Source: Paenibacillus sp. 32352
Lineage (GTDB): Bacteria; Bacillota; Bacilli; Paenibacillales; NBRC-103111
DNA length: 64,000 bases
Direction of reading: 5' to 3'
Assembly (NCBI RefSeq): GCF_002042965.1
Contig: NZ_MZNT01000018.1
Coordinates: 1 to 64,000 of the forward strand
Numbering within the stretch: the first letter of the stretch is position 1; each line of letters opens with the position of its first letter. Positions 7,174 to 15,504 of this stretch are shown here, one piece after another. The translations under genes were made by a program, and so were the position numbers. The notes under the pieces were generated by a model that was not told the origin of the DNA, did no database searches, and saw only the letters and a program-made list of their open reading frames with translations.

Positions 7174-7799
7174 AGCATTCAGCCAGGAATCCCGGGCGGC
7201 TGCAGCCCATGCATAGGATTCTGGAGAGCAGGCGCCCGGACAGCTATAAGCCGGAACGGGTTCCGGCGGCGCTTAGCATTGTGTATCGATCAACCCAAAG
7301 AGAGGTGTCAACCGAAGCGATGGAGGATATGAAGCCTTATATCGTTAAGCACGATGAATTGAAATTAATCGGCATTCCTTGCATAAGCCTGCAGGATATG
7401 AGCGGCAAATACCGCCATGCCAAAGAAGCGCTGTTATCTTCTGCAAAGCATCTGCCATCCGTCAAAAATCCTTCGGTCCATTATGGCGTTTGGCCAAAGG
7501 CTTCTACACAGCAGCAATCAGATATGCATGCCTATATTCTCTGTGTTGAGGTGGATTCCTTCGAAGATGTTCCGGAGTGGTATTTCCGGACCACATTGCC
7601 TCCTCAAACCTGCGTAGTCGTACCCAACCGGGACGGTGATTTTGACGCGGCGAGCCAGGCTGTGGAACACTATCTTAGTGAAGCCCGCCTGGAAACAGGC
7701 GCAGATGACCGGAAGTACATTATTTGTGAACGATACAGCTATGAAAAAAAGGGGTTCTCCCGGTACTCGCTTCCTATTCATTCAGGCCTGGAGGATTGA
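7170..7799 (+). CDS. GyrI-like small-molecule-binding protein
   Basis: 209 aa. Residues about 55-209 resemble the GyrI/effector-binding fold (KLIGIPCISLQDMSGKY, AYILCVEVDSFEDVPEWYF, KYIICERYSY), so the product probably binds a ligand and does not bind DNA. The ribosome site AAAGGAGGGGG is inside the end of the AraC gene, showing translational coupling. Residues about 23-36 carry a short Pro-rich motif (PDSYKPERVPAAL) that recurs near the start of the next gene. It could be a partner or competitor for the regulator's effector; this is inference. Confidence 0.72.
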   Translation: MKHSARNPGRLQPMHRILESRRPDSYKPERVPAALSIVYRSTQREVSTEAMEDMKPYIVKHDELKLIGIPCISLQDMSGKYRHAKEALLSSAKHLPSVKNPSVHYGVWPKASTQQQSDMHAYILCVEVDSFEDVPEWYFRTTLPPQTCVVVPNRDGDFDAASQAVEHYLSEARLETGADDRKYIICERYSYEKKGFSRYSLPIHSGLED

Positions 7800-7801
7800 T
7801 C

Positions 7802-8305
7802 ATGAGTACAAATCCAATGCGCAAGGAGCCGCCGGAAGGTTATCAGCCGGTGCGGGTACCGCAAGCGTTAACTACGATTATTGGAGGGAAAACGATGAAT
7901 CAACAGCACGCATCGGAAGCAGGTTCCGTACGTAATAGTCCGGTTAAGAACAAGGTCGGAAGCGTCTTTATCCCGGTCCGCGATATCGAAAGATCCCGCA
8001 GCTGGTATTGCCGGGTGCTTGGGCTGAATGAGGCGGATTGTACGAGTATGGCTGGTCATTTGTGCACCTTACCCATGCAAGGAACGGGCATTATTCTGGA
8101 TACGATGCCCATGTGGGGAGGGGATCAGCCTGGTGGGGCGCCATCTATCGAGACTCCCGCTTTTATGCTGTTGACGGATGATTTGCAGGGCTCTTACGAT
8201 TATATGAACAAGCTTGGCGTCGAGCTTGTAACGGCAATCGAGCACAATCATTGGTTCGTCGTTAAGGACCCGGACGGCAATAAGCTGATGATCTGCCGGG
8301 AATAG
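7802..8305 (+). CDS. VOC-family protein with N-terminal motif extension
   Basis: 167 aa. The glyoxalase/VOC domain covers about 55-167 (SVFIPVRDIERSRSWYCRVL, HNHWFVVKDPDGNKLMIC) with His and Glu metal-ligand candidates. The N-terminal 50 residues include PEGYQPVRVPQAL, matching the motif in the preceding gene. ATG 7802 has GGAGG at 7790-7794; a second in-frame ATG at 7895 has its own strong GGAGGG (7883-7888), so a short form starting just before the VOC domain may also be made. It is the last gene of the AraC operon. Confidence 0.82.
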   Translation: MSTNPMRKEPPEGYQPVRVPQALTTIIGGKTMNQQHASEAGSVRNSPVKNKVGSVFIPVRDIERSRSWYCRVLGLNEADCTSMAGHLCTLPMQGTGIILDTMPMWGGDQPGGAPSIETPAFMLLTDDLQGSYDYMNKLGVELVTAIEHNHWFVVKDPDGNKLMICRE

Positions 8306-8326
8306 GGCAATACACCGGCAATCTAA

Positions 8327-8357
8327 AGAGCAGACCGCGGGTTGCGCAGTCTGCTCT
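8327..8357. terminator. convergent terminator
   Basis: AGAGCAGAC (8327-8335) pairs with GTCTGCTCT (8349-8357) between two converging genes. T runs are poor on both sides, so efficiency is uncertain. Confidence 0.6.
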
Positions 8358-8372
8358 GAGATTTAATGCTGT

Positions 8373-8954
8373 TTATTCAGATAGATATCCCTTTTTAAAC
8401 ACCGTGTACCATTCCTCCAGCTTTTCACCCTCATACACGCCGAGCTTCTCCAAAATATGTCTGGAGAACTCCAAGGCAGCGGTTCCGTTGGCTGTTATGA
8501 TATTGCCGTCGCTGACGGATTGGACTGTCTGATAATAGCTTTCGCCGCGGTAGTTGGGCGCTCCTTCCTTCAAGAAACCCAAGGTATTGCCGGTGTGCTT
8601 GATATTGTCCAGGAATCCGTGGGTGGCCAGGAACGTTGTCGCATCGCAAATGGCTGCCACCGGAATGTCTTTGTCGATGCAGCTCCGTACCAGCCGGGCG
8701 GCCTGTTGATTTTTGGCCTCTCTCCATCCCGTACCTCCCGGAATAATCAGCATCGCCAATTTGTCCTGAGATGGTTCATCGTTCAGCTCATAATCGGGCA
8801 GCACCCGAAGTCCCCCCATGGAAACCTTGGGGTCTTTGTCAATAGCGATCGTTCTTACCTGAAACCCATTTTCCGGGTTATTCAATTCCGTTGAAACGTA
8901 GCTCGCCTCCCAATCGGCGAAGCCGTCAGTTATAAATATCCACACTTCCTTCAA
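8373..8954 (-). CDS. DJ-1/PfpI family protein
   Basis: 193 aa, class I glutamine-amidotransferase-like fold. The nucleophile elbow carries Cys in PVAAICDATTF (about 99-109) and the early acidic partner lies in ITDGFADWE. It resembles the YdeA/YoaZ-type subgroup of Bacillales, annotated as putative proteases or deglycases, though in vivo roles are poorly known. ATG 8954 follows AAGGAGG at about 8963-8969. It is monocistronic and convergent with the VOC gene. Confidence 0.87.
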   Translation of the reverse strand: MKEVWIFITDGFADWEASYVSTELNNPENGFQVRTIAIDKDPKVSMGGLRVLPDYELNDEPSQDKLAMLIIPGGTGWREAKNQQAARLVRSCIDKDIPVAAICDATTFLATHGFLDNIKHTGNTLGFLKEGAPNYRGESYYQTVQSVSDGNIITANGTAALEFSRHILEKLGVYEGEKLEEWYTVFKKGYLSE

Positions 8955-9187
8955 TGCAGATCCCTCCTTGGATAGTTTTTACATCCTTATAATCTATTAT
9001 AAAGCAGATATGCTGACAGAAACGGTCAGTGAAGTTGGTATAGTCTAGTGGAGAAAATTCAGTAGGGCTGATTGATTCATCTTGTTTTTATTTGAAATCA
9101 CCCTTGGGATAGTCAGCCTGAATCATGCAGAACCCCGCCTATTTTGTTATGATGGAAGTAAAATGAATAGCCCGTAAAGGTGGGACT

Positions 9188-10042
9188 ATGATGCTGTCGC
9201 CGAATAATAAATTATGGTATGGAAGACCTGCAGATCCGTTTCACATCGAATTTTCGAATCGGACGGGATATGTCACCATGAATCGTTATCATATCCATCA
9301 TCACTATGAGATTCTGTACTTGTTTTCGGGGGCCAGGGGATTCTTCATCAAGGATCGCTCCTACACGGTCCGGCAAGGTGATCTGGTGATCATTGGCTCC
9401 AACGAAATTCATAAATCATTTGACATCGGCGTTCCCGATTACGAAAGGGCCGTTGCCTACTATGATTCGCGATACTTCGAGAGCTTTAAGCGACAGGATG
9501 CCGCCCCGCTGCTGTCACTGTTTCGAGGCTACCCGGTCCTTCGGTTATCGATTCAGGAACGAATGCTGATGGAGGGCCTATTTAGCGAGTTCGCTCAGGA
9601 AATGACAAACAAGCCTCCCGCCTTCGAGTTGCGGCTTCAACAGCTATCTGCCGAGCTGCTGCTGCATGTGTTCCGGTTTATTGAAAAAAGAAACGCAACC
9701 CCCATCGAGCAAGACTCCACGATCAAGAAGAAGATCCTCGAGATTGTCCAATATATGAACAAGCATTACGATCAGCCGATCAGTTTAACGTCCGTGTCCG
9801 GGCAATTTTACATAAGTCCTAGCTATTTAAGTAAAATGTTTAAAAATGTAACCGGTTTCATGTTTACGGATTACGTCAATACCGTCAGAGTGAAGGAAGC
9901 GCAGCGGCTGCTGCGCGAAACGGATATGAAGATCATCGACATCTCTACCGCTGCCGGCTTTGGTAACGTATCCCATTTTGGCAAGGTGTTCAAGCAGATT
10001 GCCTCCGTATCTCCCCGTGATTATCGGCAAGGCTATCGCTAG
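9188..10042 (+). CDS. AraC-family regulator with cupin sensor
   Basis: 284 aa. The N-terminal cupin/AraC_binding domain (HHHYEILYLFSGARGFFIKD, about 36-55) probably binds a sugar-like ligand; the C-terminal HTH_18 pair covers about 180-284 (ISLTSVSGQFYISPSYLSKMF, then ISTAAGFGNVSHFGKVFK). AAAGGTGGG at 9176-9184 sits before the ATG at 9188; ATG 9191 is an equal alternative. No transporter is adjacent, so the target is unclear. Confidence 0.87.
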   Translation: MMLSPNNKLWYGRPADPFHIEFSNRTGYVTMNRYHIHHHYEILYLFSGARGFFIKDRSYTVRQGDLVIIGSNEIHKSFDIGVPDYERAVAYYDSRYFESFKRQDAAPLLSLFRGYPVLRLSIQERMLMEGLFSEFAQEMTNKPPAFELRLQQLSAELLLHVFRFIEKRNATPIEQDSTIKKKILEIVQYMNKHYDQPISLTSVSGQFYISPSYLSKMFKNVTGFMFTDYVNTVRVKEAQRLLRETDMKIIDISTAAGFGNVSHFGKVFKQIASVSPRDYRQGYR

Positions 10043-10157
10043 ATAGTAATTTGTGCGGAGCCGGTGGTACCCGGTATCCTTTGTTATAAGGCTGTCGCTG
10101 ACCACGAAGTAGCTGTTGAATCTCGCGAGCTGTCTGCCGGTCATGCTGAAACCACGG

Positions 10158-10412
10158 TCAATACGTTGTTTTGGATGTAGGAGATGCTTGTGTCGGGCAA
10201 TGGCAAGGCGGTATGCGTGGCAGACCGCGCTCTTTCACCTGTTCCATCAGCTCTGCCCAGTTCTGCGGAGAAGGAAGCTCGATGCCTTTAAACAGTGCTT
10301 TTACCTTATCCGATGTTGATAGTAGCTTGAGGCGACTTTGAACTGCACCGAGCCATGCAGGAGAAAAATTTTCTACCTGACCTATAGGTGGAATTTTGCC
10401 ATTTCCAGTCAT
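10158..10412 (-). CDS. hypothetical short ORF, possibly a gene fragment
   Basis: 84 aa with a plausible protein-like composition (LKLLSTSDKVKALFKGIELP, then NWAELMEQVKERGLPRIPP) but no recognisable domain. The ATG has no ribosome site and directly follows an in-frame stop codon, which suggests a remnant of a longer gene. It lies in an otherwise empty stretch from 10043 to 10483 between the AraC and SLH genes. Confidence 0.3.
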   Translation of the reverse strand: MTGNGKIPPIGQVENFSPAWLGAVQSRLKLLSTSDKVKALFKGIELPSPQNWAELMEQVKERGLPRIPPCHCPTQASPTSKTTY

Positions 10413-10483
10413 TTACGAGAGCGGAAGCAATGTGCTAATATGTGGGAACTAACACTATGAAACAGAAAAGGAAGATAATCAGT

Positions 10484-11272
10484 ATGAAGAAAATCGCACT
10501 TATCCTCACTCTCGCATTCTCTCTCGTATTCGGCGCGACTGCCGCAAGCGCACAAGGGACAACCTTCAGTGACGTGAGCGATACAAAACACTCCTGGGCG
10601 GTCAAAGCCATTGGTTTCATGAGCGAGCACGGGGTCATCAAGGGGTATTCGGACGGGACGTTCAAGCCTGACGCAGGGGTAACCAAGGCAGAGTTCGTAA
10701 GCATGTTCTCCCGCCTATTCGATAAGTACGCCACCAACGACTCCCGCACCCGCGAGTTCAAGGACGTGCCTGCCGACAACTGGGCATACGACTCGGTATC
10801 GAAGGTAATGTCGGACTACACGTACTTTACATACAGCAAGGACGACAGCGGGACGTACTTCCACCCGAATACAGAGCTAACCCGCCTGGGTGCCGTGAAT
10901 CTGATGCCCGTGCTGTATGATGAGTTGAAGGATAAAAAGGTAATATACAACACCCTACATAGCATGAACGACATCAAGGTATATGATAATGTCGGCGGGT
11001 ACGATAAGGACGGACGATTCGATGAGACCACCGACCGCACGAACGCCGAGTTCCCGATCATCTTTAAGGATGAAGTGCTGGACGACGACTACTCCGCTAT
11101 CGTAGGCACGAAGATCGCAAGCCTTCAGACTGAGGGACTGATGACCGCCTATGAAGGAAGCTTCAGCGCGAACAAGACGCTGACAAGAGCCGAAGCCGCA
11201 ACGACACTTTACCGCCTGTACACTCAGCTCAAGGGTGACGGTGACCTATCGAAGTACTCTACAATTCAATAA
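10484..11272 (+). CDS. S-layer-homology (SLH) domain protein
   Basis: 262 aa. Signal peptide MKKIALILTLAFSLVFGATA with cleavage likely after ASA. SLH repeat 1 is clear (FSDVSDTKHSWAVKAIGFMS, with VIKGYSDGTFKPDAGVTKAE); repeat 2 starts at FKDVPADNWAYDSVSKVM; repeat 3 is weaker (EGLMTAYEGSFSANKTLTRAE). Three SLH repeats bind pyruvylated secondary wall polymer. The protein is nearly all SLH, so it may be a cell-wall coat component. AAGGAAG at 10468-10474 chooses ATG 10484 over an upstream in-frame GTG at 10442. Confidence 0.88.
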   Translation: MKKIALILTLAFSLVFGATAASAQGTTFSDVSDTKHSWAVKAIGFMSEHGVIKGYSDGTFKPDAGVTKAEFVSMFSRLFDKYATNDSRTREFKDVPADNWAYDSVSKVMSDYTYFTYSKDDSGTYFHPNTELTRLGAVNLMPVLYDELKDKKVIYNTLHSMNDIKVYDNVGGYDKDGRFDETTDRTNAEFPIIFKDEVLDDDYSAIVGTKIASLQTEGLMTAYEGSFSANKTLTRAEAATTLYRLYTQLKGDGDLSKYSTIQ

Positions 11273-11280
11273 GCCAAAAA

Positions 11281-11318
11281 CAGGAGCGCGGGGGCTAACC
11301 TCTCGCTCTTGTCTTTTT
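11281..11318 (+). terminator. intrinsic terminator after the SLH gene
   Basis: CAGGAGCG (11281-11288) pairs with CGCTCTTG (11304-11311), followed by TCTTTTT. Confidence 0.75.
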
Positions 11319-11519
11319 AAGACAGAAGCGCACCGCACCAACCCCCTACGAAAATTTCTCCCGCGCCCGCAGCAACTTGACAATGATACCACCCACCCCT
11401 CCCTTCGATGACCTCGATTCCATGCAGGTTGGTTTGTTCCAAAATTCGATTATTGCTCCCCGTTAGGGAAGACCTTGAACATGAGGGGTATGCCTTTAAA
11501 TTTAAGTTTACTGCTAGTA

Positions 11520-11834
11520 CTATGAAATGATCTTCAGTCCAACCGCTGCGGTAAGCACCATAGCTATGAACAGCATACGCTTCCACTCCCTGGATTCCCC
11601 ATAAACGAACATCCCCAAAAGGGCGCTGCCTGCGGTTCCGATCCCTGTCCACACGGCATAGGCCGTCCCCATCGAGATCGTCTTCATGGAAAAGGACAGG
11701 AACAGGAAGCTTAACAGAAAGCCGCCGATAAGAATAGAGTAAGAGGCAATAGATTTGCTTTTGTGGATGCGGTTAATTCCCGACACCCCGATGATTTCGC
11801 AGCAGCCTGCCAAAATAAGTGCGATCCAATCCAT
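11520..11834 (-). CDS. ykkD: SMR transporter subunit, YkkD-like
   Basis: 104 aa with four membrane helices. Glu13 in ALILAGCCEIIGV is the conserved membrane acidic residue of small multidrug resistance proteins, and GTAYAVWTGIGTAGSALLG is the family core motif. Length and motifs match Bacillus YkkD. It starts two bases after the stop of the YkkC-like gene and is expressed with it behind a guanidine-I riboswitch, which makes guanidinium export the likely role. SMR pairs of this type usually act as heterodimers. Confidence 0.88.
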   Translation of the reverse strand: MDWIALILAGCCEIIGVSGINRIHKSKSIASYSILIGGFLLSFLFLSFSMKTISMGTAYAVWTGIGTAGSALLGMFVYGESREWKRMLFIAMVLTAAVGLKIIS

Positions 11835-11836
11835 CT

Positions 11837-12175
11837 TTATTGCACCTCCTCAGACTTTTTCCCCGCTGTTACCATCTTCAGTCCGACAACCCCGGCGATT
11901 AGCAGCAGGATAAGAAGCAGCTTGGTTATGCTGAACGGTTCCCCGAACACCAGCATCTCGGTAATGACGGTCCCTGTCGTCCCTATTCCGGTAAAGACCG
12001 CGTATGTCGTACCGACAGGCAGTTTCGACGAGGCTCGGATGAGCAAGTCCATGCTGATCAGGATGGCGATGATTGTACCGGTCCAATCCCACAGATGGTG
12101 AGAGTGCTTTAAGCCGATAACCCATGCAATTTCGAATAATCCAGCAATAAAGACCATAGCCCAATTTCGATTCAT
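11837..12175 (-). CDS. ykkC: SMR transporter subunit, YkkC-like
   Basis: 112 aa, same length as Bacillus YkkC. Glu in VFIAGLFEIAWVIGLK is the proton/substrate-coupling residue, and PVGTTYAVFTGIGTTGTVI is the SMR signature. A longer in-frame ATG at 12277 lies inside the riboswitch terminator; AGGAGG at about 12184-12189 fixes ATG 12175. First gene of the guanidine-regulated operon; partner of the downstream YkkD-like subunit in the cytoplasmic membrane. Confidence 0.9.
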   Translation of the reverse strand: MNRNWAMVFIAGLFEIAWVIGLKHSHHLWDWTGTIIAILISMDLLIRASSKLPVGTTYAVFTGIGTTGTVITEMLVFGEPFSITKLLLILLLIAGVVGLKMVTAGKKSEEVQ

Positions 12176-12251
12176 GATAAACATCCTCCTTTTGAATGGT
12201 TTAGAATGCGGCAGGAACAACAGGGGATACCCAGTCCCTGAATCAAACGAC

Positions 12252-12296
12252 AAAAAGCCCGGGATGATATCGTCCATGATATCCTCCCGGGCTTTT
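12252..12296 (-). terminator. riboswitch expression-platform terminator
   Basis: On the minus strand AAAAGCCCGGG pairs with CCCGGGCTTTTTG across a loop. The 5' arm overlaps the 3' end of the guanidine aptamer, so ligand binding can compete with terminator formation. Confidence 0.85.
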
Positions 12297-12389
12297 ATCC
12301 CTCCGTGTCCACAGAAAAGTCCTGTGTGTTTTCTCTCGGACCAGACCGAGCTTCTATGAAGAAGCCGCGGAACCCTAGAAAACCTCGGT
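12284..12389 (-). ncRNA. guanidine-I (ykkC) riboswitch aptamer
   Basis: Minus strand. The conserved blocks of the ykkC class are present in order: CTAGGGTTCCG (12378-12368), CTGGTCCGAGAG (12344-12333), the AAAACACAC stretch, and ACGGAGGGATAAAAGC (12306-12291). The class senses guanidinium and turns genes on by preventing termination. It sits about 110 bases before the SMR gene pair. Confidence 0.93.
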
Positions 12390-12417
12390 TATTCGTTTGT
12401 CTGAGTCATTACGGCTT

Positions 12418-12446
12418 ATCATAACGTATTCCCTGCTTTTTTTCAA
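12418..12446 (-). promoter_or_regulatory. sigma-A promoter of the guanidine operon
   Basis: Minus strand: TTGAAA (12446-12441), 17-bp spacer, TATGAT (12423-12418), about 30 bases upstream of the riboswitch aptamer. Confidence 0.75.
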
Positions 12447-12557
12447 GATACAAAACGTTCCGGAGGCTGGATTATAGTGTAGGCGGGGCCGCCGCTGTCG
12501 GACAAAACCAGAAGTCTCTGCTATAATGGTAGCAGAATCTAGAATGAGGTGACTAGA

Positions 12558-13337
12558 ATGATCAAGTTGGTAGCATTCGATGTGGACGGTACTTTGCGGG
12601 ACCGCGATTATTTGCCAGAGTCTACCCGGGCGGCTTTATTGAAGCTGAAGGAACAAGGGATCGCGCTCGCATTATGTACAGGCCGCAGCGAATTCGAGAT
12701 GGAATCGCTTCGCGAAGAACTGGGCATTGAATGGGCTGTCACATGTAATGGCAGTCATATCGGATATAAAGGAAAGACGGTATTCGGCAATCCTTTTCCT
12801 AAGGAAACCGTGCGGACGTGGCTTCAAGAGGCCGAGCGCAAAAGCCATACGCTGCTGCTGTACGGCTCGGAGCTGATGTTCATGAACCGCGAGAATGACG
12901 CTTATTTTCGCCAGGCGCAGCAGGAGATCGGCTTCATGGAACCGGTGCAGCTCCAATCGGTTGAGGAAGTCCCCGATATTTATCAATGCATCGTGTTCTG
13001 TAATGAGCAGGAGGAAGCCGCTTATATCGGTGAAGACCGGAGTCAGCTGTATATCCACCGGTGGAGACCGTGGGCTGTTGATATTAACCCGAACGGCATG
13101 AACAAAGCCGTAGGTCTTCGCAAGCTGATCGACCATCTAGGATTGACGACGGATGAAGTCGCTGCATTCGGCGACGGCCACAATGACTTTGAGATGATCG
13201 AAGCGGTCGGCAGCGGTATCGCCATGGGGAATGCGGCGGAAGAATTGAAGGTAAAGGCGCGCTATGTAACCAAGTCGTTGAACGAGGGCGGCATTGCTTA
13301 TGCCGTGGACAAGTGGATTTTATCCGGTGTAAACTAA
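12558..13337 (+). CDS. HAD-superfamily Cof-type hydrolase
   Basis: 259 aa. Motif I is FDVDGTLRDRDY (about 7-18), motif II LCTGRSEFE, and motif IV FGDGHNDFEMI (about 204-214), with the C2 cap between, as in Cof/YkrA-type sugar-phosphate or nucleotide-cofactor phosphatases. Substrate unknown. GAGGTG at 12545-12550 chooses ATG 12558 over GTG 12549. An extended -10 (TGCTATAAT, 12519-12527) is visible upstream. A long-hairpin repeat follows the stop codon. Confidence 0.9.
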   Translation: MIKLVAFDVDGTLRDRDYLPESTRAALLKLKEQGIALALCTGRSEFEMESLREELGIEWAVTCNGSHIGYKGKTVFGNPFPKETVRTWLQEAERKSHTLLLYGSELMFMNRENDAYFRQAQQEIGFMEPVQLQSVEEVPDIYQCIVFCNEQEEAAYIGEDRSQLYIHRWRPWAVDINPNGMNKAVGLRKLIDHLGLTTDEVAAFGDGHNDFEMIEAVGSGIAMGNAAEELKVKARYVTKSLNEGGIAYAVDKWILSGVN

Positions 13338-13350
13338 TTTTTTTATAAAA

Positions 13351-13597
13351 CAGGCTGCTGCGAAGCAGCTTCAGGATGTCGAGAAACCCTGTTTGCGTGA
13401 ACAATGCTGCATATGGAGGTGGGGGATGCCTCGGAGGAGTTTACGTCCTCCTTTGAAACCCGTGAAAATACCGCTAAATCTAATCCTATTCACGGGGTTC
13501 AACAGAGGCTGGAGGGGCATATCCCACCGGAGTATAACAGCAAAAGTTCAAGCTTCTATAGTTTCTCGACAACCTCAGGCTGCTGTGAAGCAGCCTG
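13351..13597. repeat. long imperfect-hairpin element, copy 1
   Basis: The whole 247-bp stretch is one long imperfect inverted repeat. Outer arms CAGGCTGCTGCGAAGCAGC (13351-13369) and its partner near 13576-13597, shared TGTCGAGAAAC blocks, a middle stem (GGAGGTGGG/CCCACCGGAG) and an apical stem around TGAAACCCGTGAA/TTCACGGGGTTCA are visible. An inverted, diverged copy lies at 57613-57820. No protein-coding frame is convincing. It may be a non-autonomous element, a structured RNA, or both; its outer hairpin followed by TTTTT can also act as a terminator. Confidence 0.7.
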
Positions 13598-13611
13598 TTT
13601 TTGCTGTCCTT

Positions 13612-13791
13612 CTATTGCTCCTGCAAGCTGCTTAAAGCAACGGTCTGCTCATTCTCAGGCTGATCGAGCGGATAGATCCTCGCCGTTTCGTTCTGTTCAT
13701 CCACATGCTGAATGTAGATGGGAACACCATCGCAGGTCACATGGACCATATCAGGCGAGCTCGCAATTTCTTGTGCACGTTGTTTGTTCAC
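13612..13791 (-). CDS. sspH: H-type small acid-soluble spore protein
   Basis: 59 aa. RAQEIASSPDMVHVTCDGVP with IYIQHVDEQNETARI is the SspH family pattern. These minor SASPs accumulate in the forespore. An ATG at 13806 is in frame, but the ribosome site GGAGGAT (13798-13804) falls inside that longer form and fits GTG 13791 instead; homologs also begin at (M/V)NxQRA. Transcription by a forespore sigma factor is expected from the family; the promoter was not assigned. Confidence 0.9.
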   Translation of the reverse strand: MNKQRAQEIASSPDMVHVTCDGVPIYIQHVDEQNETARIYPLDQPENEQTVALSSLQEQ

Positions 13792-13806
13792 TGGATTATC
13801 CTCCAC

Positions 13807-14145
13807 GTATCAGTGTGTAATTCCTGGTATTTATATGGACCAGAAGTTAGTATGCGTCGGTGAAGGGTGCGTTATACCGTCTTCGGAAAGAATAACCATA
13901 ATGGTTTTTTCCGGTAACACCGTCCCGGGTCCATGATACAATGTGCAAGTGTCACAGGCTTAAGGGCATACAGATCATTAAGAGCGCATCAGGATACAGG
14001 AAGAACAAGGGTTAAAAAACAATGTTTGGATGAAGCAACCTTTTGTATTCCGATGACGTATAAGAGTATGCGTTAAGTGCAGCTTGTGCTTATTGGCTCC
14101 TGGCAGATGGTTTTTAGTAAAGACTAGGGAAGGATGAGAAGATAG
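13807..14145. other. intergenic region without a supported gene
   Basis: 339 bases between sspH and the MFS gene. It holds an A/T-rich hairpin (CGGAAA...TTTCCG enclosing AACCATAATGGTT, about 13878-13910). A 33-codon plus-strand frame at 13835-13936 lacks a ribosome site and is not called. Promoters for both flanking genes must lie here but none is clear. Confidence 0.5.
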
Positions 14146-15390
14146 ATGTCATCGGCTCCACAAGGTATGGGCGGGTTATTCCGCAACCGTTTCGTACAAG
14201 CGATTTTATTGTCCGGGTTGTTTTTGCAGATTGGAATATGGGTACGGAATTTTTCCGTTCTTTTGTTTGTTATGGATCAAACAGGTGGCGATTCATTTGC
14301 GGTCTCCATGATTTCGGTAGCGGAGTTTGCTCCGATATTTATTTTTTCTTTCATCGGAGGGACGTTCGCTGACCGCTGGAAACCGAAGCGTACGATGGTT
14401 TGGTGTGACATTTTGAGCGCCATATCCGTATTTGCCGTGCTTTTGACGCTGGTATTCGCGACATGGAAGGCGGTATTTTTCGCAACGCTGGTCTCGGCTA
14501 TTTTGTCCCAGTTCTCGCAGCCTTCAGGGATGCGCTTGTTCAAGATTCACGTTCCCGCCGAATTGATACAAGCGGGGATGTCCATTTATCAGACGATGTT
14601 CGCGTTATTCATGGTGCTGGGGCCGATACTCGGAACGTTTGTCTACCAGCATTACGGTATTCAAGTCGCCATCGCCATTATGGGCGTAGCATTCCTGCTG
14701 TCGGCAGCTGTGCTGATGTTCCTGCCTCCGGATCGTGTGATTAATGAAGAGGATAAACCGGCAACAAAGCTTGGCGAGGAGATGGCAGCGGGCTTTCGGT
14801 ATGTATTATCCAAAAAAGTACTGTCAACGCTCGGGGGCTGTTTCTTGTCAGCCGGCCTCGCGCTTGGATTGATACAGCCGTTGGGCGTGTTCCTCGTTAC
14901 GGAGCGTTTGGGGCTGCCTAAAGAAAATATTCAATGGTTGATGACGGCCAATGGGGTGGCGATGATCATTGGCGGCGGATTAGCTATGGGGTTGTCCAAA
15001 AAGTTTGCACCGCAAACGATGTTGATTATCGGTATGGTCGTCAGTGCCATCGGGATGGTCATAACGGGACTTTCAACGTCGTTATGGGTAACCTTAATGG
15101 CGCAGTTCATTTCCGGGCTCGTACTTCCGGCGATTCAGATCGGGATTAATACGATGATTCTAAGCAATACGGATGAATCCTATGTAGGACGGGTGAATGG
15201 GATTCTGAATCCTCTGTTTATGGGAGGAATGGTAGTGACAATGAGTCTTGCAGGCTGGCTCAAAGAGATGTTCCATATCGTAGCGATGTATGAAGCGGCT
15301 GCGGTGCTGTTTGTGATCGGTGTCATCGTCATGCTTCCTCTGTATCGGAAAGAAGTGCGTCAGACCGGCTCTGCCGGCGAAGCCTCTTAA
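14146..15390 (+). CDS. MFS transporter
   Basis: 414 aa with about twelve membrane helices. The loop 2-3 motif is GGTFADRWKPKRTMVWCD (about 66-83), a form of the MFS A motif seen in the antiporter group that includes MefA-like and enterobactin-exporter-like proteins. The protein is probably a drug or siderophore exporter; substrate unknown. GGGAAGGATGAG precedes ATG 14146. A strong terminator follows, so it is monocistronic. Confidence 0.88.
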   Translation: MSSAPQGMGGLFRNRFVQAILLSGLFLQIGIWVRNFSVLLFVMDQTGGDSFAVSMISVAEFAPIFIFSFIGGTFADRWKPKRTMVWCDILSAISVFAVLLTLVFATWKAVFFATLVSAILSQFSQPSGMRLFKIHVPAELIQAGMSIYQTMFALFMVLGPILGTFVYQHYGIQVAIAIMGVAFLLSAAVLMFLPPDRVINEEDKPATKLGEEMAAGFRYVLSKKVLSTLGGCFLSAGLALGLIQPLGVFLVTERLGLPKENIQWLMTANGVAMIIGGGLAMGLSKKFAPQTMLIIGMVVSAIGMVITGLSTSLWVTLMAQFISGLVLPAIQIGINTMILSNTDESYVGRVNGILNPLFMGGMVVTMSLAGWLKEMFHIVAMYEAAAVLFVIGVIVMLPLYRKEVRQTGSAGEAS

Positions 15391-15416
15391 GTAAACTGTT
15401 TGATTCAGGCTTTCAA

Positions 15417-15442
15417 GGACCGCCCCAAGGGGCGGTCCTTTT
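15417..15442 (+). terminator. intrinsic terminator after the MFS gene
   Basis: GGACCGCCCC (15417-15426), two-base loop, GGGGCGGTCC (15429-15438), then TTTT. Confidence 0.9.
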
Positions 15443-15504
15443 CCATCATGGCCCCGCATTGCAGGTATCAGATGGAAGGTAGGGCCTCGCGGCCTGCCTG
15501 GCGA

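Noticed and set aside
9827-10144. Minus-strand frame starting MTGRQLARFNSYFVVSD
   Set aside because: Mostly antisense to the AraC gene, no ribosome site, and the protein-like part is too short to judge.
11319-11519. Possible gene remnant and a GATGACCT block resembling the RNA element
   Set aside because: Only eight bases match the RNA element and no flanking helix forms; no frame is convincing.
13404-13820. Plus-strand open frame between the HAD and MFS genes
   Set aside because: It crosses the long-hairpin element and is antisense to sspH; no ribosome site.
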